This document shows positions 5,282 through 7,572 of a stretch of DNA of 7,572 bases, piece after piece. Under the pieces are notes generated by a model. The model did no database searches, was not told the origin of the DNA, and worked only from the letters and a program-made list of their open reading frames with translations. Every line of letters begins with the position of its first letter. The stretch's first letter is position 1. The stretch comes from Dichloromethanomonas sp964477085 (lineage in GTDB: Bacteria > Bacillota > Desulfitobacteriia > Desulfitobacteriales > Syntrophobotulaceae). The stretch is from the NCBI GenBank assembly GCA_964477085.1, contig CAYZDF010000101.1, forward strand, positions 1 to 7,572, in the 5' to 3' direction. The position numbers were made by a program, and so were the translations under genes.

Positions 5282-6129
5282 CCCCTATTGTTTATCTGGA
5301 TGATACTGACGAATATGCAAAACGCTTTGACAACTTAATGTATGGTCTCATGATCGCTCAGATCGAAGGTCTGGGACAGTTTCAAAAGGGTAAAAAAGAG
5401 CTCATTAATACTTGTATCAGTCTAAGCAAGCGAATGACGATCGCCCAGATCAAAGAGAAAGTCGAACTCATCAATACCACTACCACCGATGAATTCTGGA
5501 AAACATCCGATAGTGTCAATTTTGAAAAGGTGAGAGTAGAGCTTCGTGATTTAATCAAATTTCTGATGGATGATGGCCCCAATAAGAACCCGATCTATGC
5601 GAATCTCAAAGATGATATCCTGATGGTTAAAGAAGGAGATCCATTAGACCCGGCCTATGATTTTATAGACTATAAGCTTAAGGTAAACCGCTATAATGAG
5701 CAGCACAAAGACCATATTGCGATACATAAATTAAGGAATGATATCCAACTGACAACGAAAGACTACCAAAGCTTAGAACATATCTTGACCGGTGAACTGG
5801 GCACGTTTGAGGATTATAAGCGGGAATATCAGGATACGCCGTTTGGCTTGCTGGTCCGAAAAATTGCCAAGATGGAGTATGAGGCTGCTATTGCCGCCTT
5901 TTCCGAGTTCATTAATGACCAGTCTTTAAACCAGTCCCAGATTGTCTTTGTTAAAAAGATCATTAATAACATTGTCCAAAACGGTTATATCGACAGTGTA
6001 GCGGAGCTGATGAGACTGCCTTTTGACAAACCGCAGAGTTTTATCAAGCTTTTTGATGGGGCTAAGCAAAAGCAAATTGTCGAAGCGGTTACAACGATTA
6101 AGGATAACGCAGTTAGTGTAATTGGTTAA
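5269..6129 (+). pseudogene. hsdR: Type I restriction R subunit, C-terminal domain fragment
   Basis: The frame from about 5269 reads LKYLAPIVYLDDTDEYAKRF, then DNLMYGLMIAQIEGLGQ, and continues for 286 codons to TAA 6127-6129. This is the C-terminal helical domain of EcoEI-like HsdR, which contacts the methyltransferase subunits. The end (SAVELMRLP-like SVAELMRLPFDKPQSF, then LFDGAKQKQIVEAV) is the normal C-terminus. Its frame differs from the helicase fragment it overlaps. The linker normally between FLIFDYLGN and LAPIV is missing, so a deletion joined the two parts. ATG at 5338 could start a 263-aa product, but no good ribosome binding site precedes it. Restriction function is certainly lost. 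Confidence 0.85.
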
Positions 6130-6180
6130 ATATGACGTCATTTACTATATGTGGAAAATATCCAGAATTATGTAAATATA

Positions 6181-6196
6181 TGGTATAATATTTATA
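6181..6196 (+). promoter_or_regulatory. Extended -10 promoter of the type I toxin
   Basis: TGGTATAAT at 6181-6189 is a perfect -10 box with the TGn extension. No good -35 is seen 17 bases upstream, which an extended -10 tolerates. The start would fall near 6196, giving a leader of about 52 nt. It lies 50 bases after the hsdR stop, in the intergenic space. Confidence 0.75.
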
Positions 6197-6224
6197 CAAC
6201 AGATGGCTACAGGGCGGTTGGCAT

Positions 6225-6245
6225 TCCCTCCGAAGGGAGGTGATG
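6225..6245 (+). promoter_or_regulatory. Hairpin sequestering the toxin ribosome binding site
   Basis: In TCCCTCCGAAGGGAGG, CCTCC can pair with GGAGG around a GAAG loop, or TCCCT with AGGGA around CCGA. Either pairing hides the very strong AGGGAGGTGAT ribosome binding site of the toxin. Hiding the binding site in structure is a known feature of type I toxin mRNAs. Confidence 0.6.
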
Positions 6246-6247
6246 CT

Positions 6248-6331
6248 ATGGAAGTATATCAGGCTTTAACACTGATGCTCTCATTTGGGACATTGGTTGT
6301 CTTATTACTTTCCTTCAATACAAAGAAGTAA
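6248..6331 (+). CDS. Holin-like type I toxin peptide, 27 aa
   Basis: ATG 6248 lies behind AGGGAGGTGAT and encodes 27 residues: MEVYQALTLMLSFGTLVVLL, then LSFNTKK and TAA at 6329-6331. It has a short polar start, one hydrophobic membrane-spanning stretch (about residues 6-23) and a basic tail. I recognise this as the 'putative holin-like toxin' family of Firmicutes, small membrane peptides encoded in type I toxin-antitoxin loci. The stop codon lies in the terminator stem. A convergent antisense RNA overlaps the 3' end of the mRNA. All elements needed for expression appear intact, unlike the neighbouring genes. Whether the peptide harms the cell is inferred from the family. Confidence 0.88.
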   Translation: MEVYQALTLMLSFGTLVVLLLSFNTKK

Positions 6332-6365
6332 ACCGCTCCTGACCATAGGTTAGCGGTTTACTTTT
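6326..6365. terminator. Shared bidirectional terminator of toxin mRNA and antisense RNA
   Basis: AAGTAAACCGCT (6326-6337) and AGCGGTTTACTT (6352-6363) form a perfect 12-bp stem with a 14-nt loop that includes an inner CCT/AGG pair. TTTT follows on the plus strand and CTTTGT on the minus strand. It can end both convergent transcripts. The overlap supplies about 40 nt of perfect complementarity between the two RNAs. Confidence 0.85.
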
Positions 6366-6440
6366 AACCCTAATCTTTATGCCAACCGCCTTTAAAGCGG
6401 CTGTTGTGAGGAATCATGTTTGCAGCATGGTTCCTCTTTT
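6326..6440 (-). ncRNA. Antisense RNA antitoxin of the holin-like toxin
   Basis: An untranslated minus-strand transcript of about 115 nt is predicted, from a start near 6440 to the shared terminator. Its 5' hairpin pairs GAGGAA with TTCCTC and, inside that, CATG with CATG around a 7-nt loop (6408-6436). Next comes the repeat element with GGCGGTTGGCAT, and then the terminator stem. It overlaps only the 3' end of the toxin mRNA, an arrangement like txpA/RatA or the Fst par locus, where such RNAs inhibit the toxin message. The relic at 2719-2772 is homologous to its 5' half. Exact ends are inferred from promoter and terminator positions. Confidence 0.7.
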
Positions 6441-6456
6441 GATAATAGTATACCAT
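6441..6456 (-). promoter_or_regulatory. Extended -10 promoter of the antisense RNA
   Basis: On the minus strand TGGTATACT (complement of 6447-6455) gives a TGn-extended -10 box, TATACT, facing the toxin promoter. A clear -35 is not seen. Transcription would start near 6440. Confidence 0.65.
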
Positions 6457-6534
6457 ATTCGGTTTACTTTTTATACATTAATTTGAGTAGGTAGAAAATC
6501 CGATCTGAAAATTTAAATCAAAGAGTCCTGCGCG

Positions 6535-6987
6535 TTGGAGGCTCATGCCGGCCAAGTGGATAAAGCCGGAGAACCATATATTCTTCATCCATTAAGAGTT
6601 ATGCTTTCACCGGCTATGACATCTGAAGCGCTAAGGATTTGCGCTGTCTTACATGATGTAGTAGAAGATTCAAATTATACTTTCGAAGACTTAAAAGCTG
6701 TCGGATTCTCTGTAGAAATCATAAAAGTCATAGATCTTCTAACACGAAGGAAGAATGAGACATACGATGATTTTATTTCAAGAATCTGTACAGATATAAT
6801 AGCTTGTCGGATTAAGACTGCTGATCTTCTGGATAATGCCAATTTAGCTCGTATAAAAGAACCGAAAGAAGAGGATATTCAAAGGATCCAAAAATATTAT
6901 GATGCTTTAGCAAAAAATCAAGAAGCTCAGATAGATAACGGATTCTTAGACGATGATTATAACGAGAATGATTATAAAGTAATTTAA
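6535..6987 (+). CDS. HD-domain (SpoT/RelA-type hydrolase-like) protein, 5' truncated
   Basis: The homology begins in mid-helix at LEAHAGQVDKAGEPYILHPL. Family members normally have 10-15 more residues, with an ATG, before this point. Here the frame closes at a TAA near 6515, and only TTG 6535 is available, with no clear ribosome binding site. The HD metal and catalytic set is complete: H18 (ILHPLRVM), H40-D41 with E44-D45 (LHDVVED), and D97...N101 (ADLLDNANLAR). This matches the manganese-dependent (p)ppGpp hydrolase domain of SpoT-like proteins. No synthetase, TGS or ACT domain follows; an acidic tail (DDDYNENDY) ends it. It may be a small alarmone hydrolase that lost its start, or a fragment. 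The 90 bases upstream hold only the antisense promoter. Confidence 0.75.
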   Translation: MEAHAGQVDKAGEPYILHPLRVMLSPAMTSEALRICAVLHDVVEDSNYTFEDLKAVGFSVEIIKVIDLLTRRKNETYDDFISRICTDIIACRIKTADLLDNANLARIKEPKEEDIQRIQKYYDALAKNQEAQIDNGFLDDDYNENDYKVI

Positions 6988-6996
6988 GTAGAATAG

Positions 6997-7239
6997 GCTG
7001 GTTTCTGCCTCGAATTCGCAGAGCTGCAGGCTATCCGGCAAAGGCCCATGTACATGGAGGATTGGGTCAAAAAATTAGATGATTTTATAAGAATGAGCGG
7101 TAGTGAACTTTTGCAAATGCCTTTTGCGACACTACCTCTTGTTTTTGCTCAGAGAAAGAGGTACATCGGCAATCCTGTCGAAATATTAGAAATATTCTTC
7201 TGGCAAAACTTGGACAAGAATTTTTACGTCTATATATAG
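6997..7239 (+). pseudogene. RhuM-family protein, C-terminal fragment
   Basis: From about 7012 the frame reads EFAELQAIRQRPMYMEDWVK, then KLDDFIRMSGSELLQ to about 7116. This matches the C-terminal region of 'virulence RhuM family' proteins, where a 'FAELQA...MYM.DW...LD.F' pattern recurs. The final RhuM helices (usually a VSH..A..KA..EY stretch) are missing. The frame continues into unrelated codons and stops at TAG 7237-7239. An in-frame TAG at 6994-6996 closes the upstream side, and the N-terminal majority of about 300 residues is absent. ATG 7048 could start a 63-aa peptide, but no function is expected. RhuM genes are common in mobile elements and defence islands next to restriction systems, which fits the nearby hsdR remains. 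Confidence 0.65.
7211..7238 (+). promoter_or_regulatory. Promoter of the lipoprotein gene
   Basis: TGGACA (7211-7216) and TATATA (7233-7238) are 16 bases apart, both close to the vegetative consensus. A start near 7245 would give a leader of about 32 nt before ATG 7277. The -10 overlaps the end of the RhuM remnant frame. Confidence 0.5.
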
Positions 7240-7276
7240 TGAGGGGTTTTAATCTGAGGCAGGGGGTAAGGATATA

Positions 7277-7572
7277 ATGAAAAAAGCTACACGGGTTCTC
7301 GTGTTCATGTCGGCTATTATAAGTATCTTAGTCCTCACTGCTTGTAACAGCCAACACAATACGCCGGAAAACCGGCCTCAGCTAATTGACTATGACGAAT
7401 CCTTATATCAGCTCAAAGATACTTATACCGGTGATAACGTTAAAGCCCACACGATGGTGAATACCTTGTCCAACGCGGAATCTTCTCTAAAATCACTTGA
7501 ATTCACGCTGGAATTGGAAACCGATCGAGAACCTTATGGGATTAAAGTTTTTTACCGGGTAGACAGCAGAAC
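7277..7572 (+). CDS. DUF4825-like lipoprotein, 3' partial
   Basis: ATG 7277 follows AAGGA at a short spacing. The first 23 residues form a lipoprotein signal: basic MKKATR, a hydrophobic stretch VLVFMSAIISILVL, and the lipobox LTAC with Cys23 as the lipidated residue. The mature part begins with a Pro/Asn-rich linker, then LYQLKDTYTGDNVKAHTMVN and LETDREPYGIKVFYRV. The 'YTGDN...' and 'EPYGI.V.Y' elements are typical of the DUF4825 domain of Firmicutes surface proteins. Function is unknown. The protein would be anchored outside the cytoplasmic membrane. The gene has its own promoter and no visible lesion in the 98 codons present, so it probably marks the edge of the decayed region. Confidence 0.85.
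   Translation, partial: MKKATRVLVFMSAIISILVLTACNSQHNTPENRPQLIDYDESLYQLKDTYTGDNVKAHTMVNTLSNAESSLKSLEFTLELETDREPYGIKVFYRVDSR

Larger units (their letters stand above)
6196..6407. repeat. 29-nt imperfect inverted repeats flanking the toxin gene
   Basis: 6196-6224 and the reverse complement of 6379-6407 agree at 22 of 29 positions, including ACAACAG at one end and 12 identical bases, GGCGGTTGGCAT, at the other. The left copy starts at the predicted toxin transcription start. The right copy lies inside the antisense RNA. As a result both RNAs carry the same-sense element. A third relative is at 2740-2769. Confidence 0.75.

Overview
The window looks like a low-to-medium GC Gram-positive genome, most likely a sporulating anaerobe of the Clostridia (Peptococcaceae, in the style of Desulfitobacterium, Desulfosporosinus or Dehalobacter). 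I infer this from GGAGG-type ribosome binding sites, a holin-like type I toxin, a Spo0E-like small ORF, an EcoEI-like HsdR, a DUF4825-like lipoprotein and the SNF2/SWIM gene pair. No rRNA, tRNA or CRISPR array was seen, so the taxonomic call is an inference.

Region 1 (1-1288, minus strand): a cargo operon typical of clostridial integrative elements. A 175-aa acidic protein is followed after one base by a partial Api92-like (DUF1281-type) protein that runs off the window. Upstream lie a short unidentified reading frame and a minus-strand terminator. Region 2 (1289-2713, plus strand): an SNF2 helicase that keeps only its C-terminal third, overlapping by ATGA with an intact SWIM zinc-finger gene. 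A perfect 11-bp-stem hairpin marks the point where the helicase breaks off. Region 3 (2714-3560): a solo fragment of a type I antitoxin RNA, then a frameshifted and internally deleted IS1182/IS5-like insertion sequence.

Region 4 (3560-4804): a small XRE regulator on the minus strand, with two matched 16-bp operators and a good divergent promoter. That promoter now points into a heavily decayed gene. A 55-aa Spo0E-like ORF and an antitoxin-like ORF follow. Region 5 (4805-6129): an hsdR pseudogene with its N-terminal nuclease and early helicase motifs gone and a second internal deletion. Region 6 (6130-6460): an apparently intact type I toxin-antitoxin locus, with a 27-aa membrane toxin, convergent extended -10 promoters, a shared bidirectional terminator and 29-nt inverted repeats. 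Region 7 (6461-7572): a 5'-truncated HD-type ppGpp-hydrolase-like ORF, a RhuM C-terminal fragment, and the start of a lipoprotein gene with its own promoter.

Overall this is a mobile-element and defence 'graveyard': most genes (SNF2, transposase, the XRE partner, hsdR, the HD protein, RhuM) are truncated or frameshifted. The small regulatory modules (SWIM, XRE with operators, type I TA) look preserved. The most interesting signals are the TA locus with its repeats and distant relic copy, and the two-operator XRE switch that has lost its target gene.
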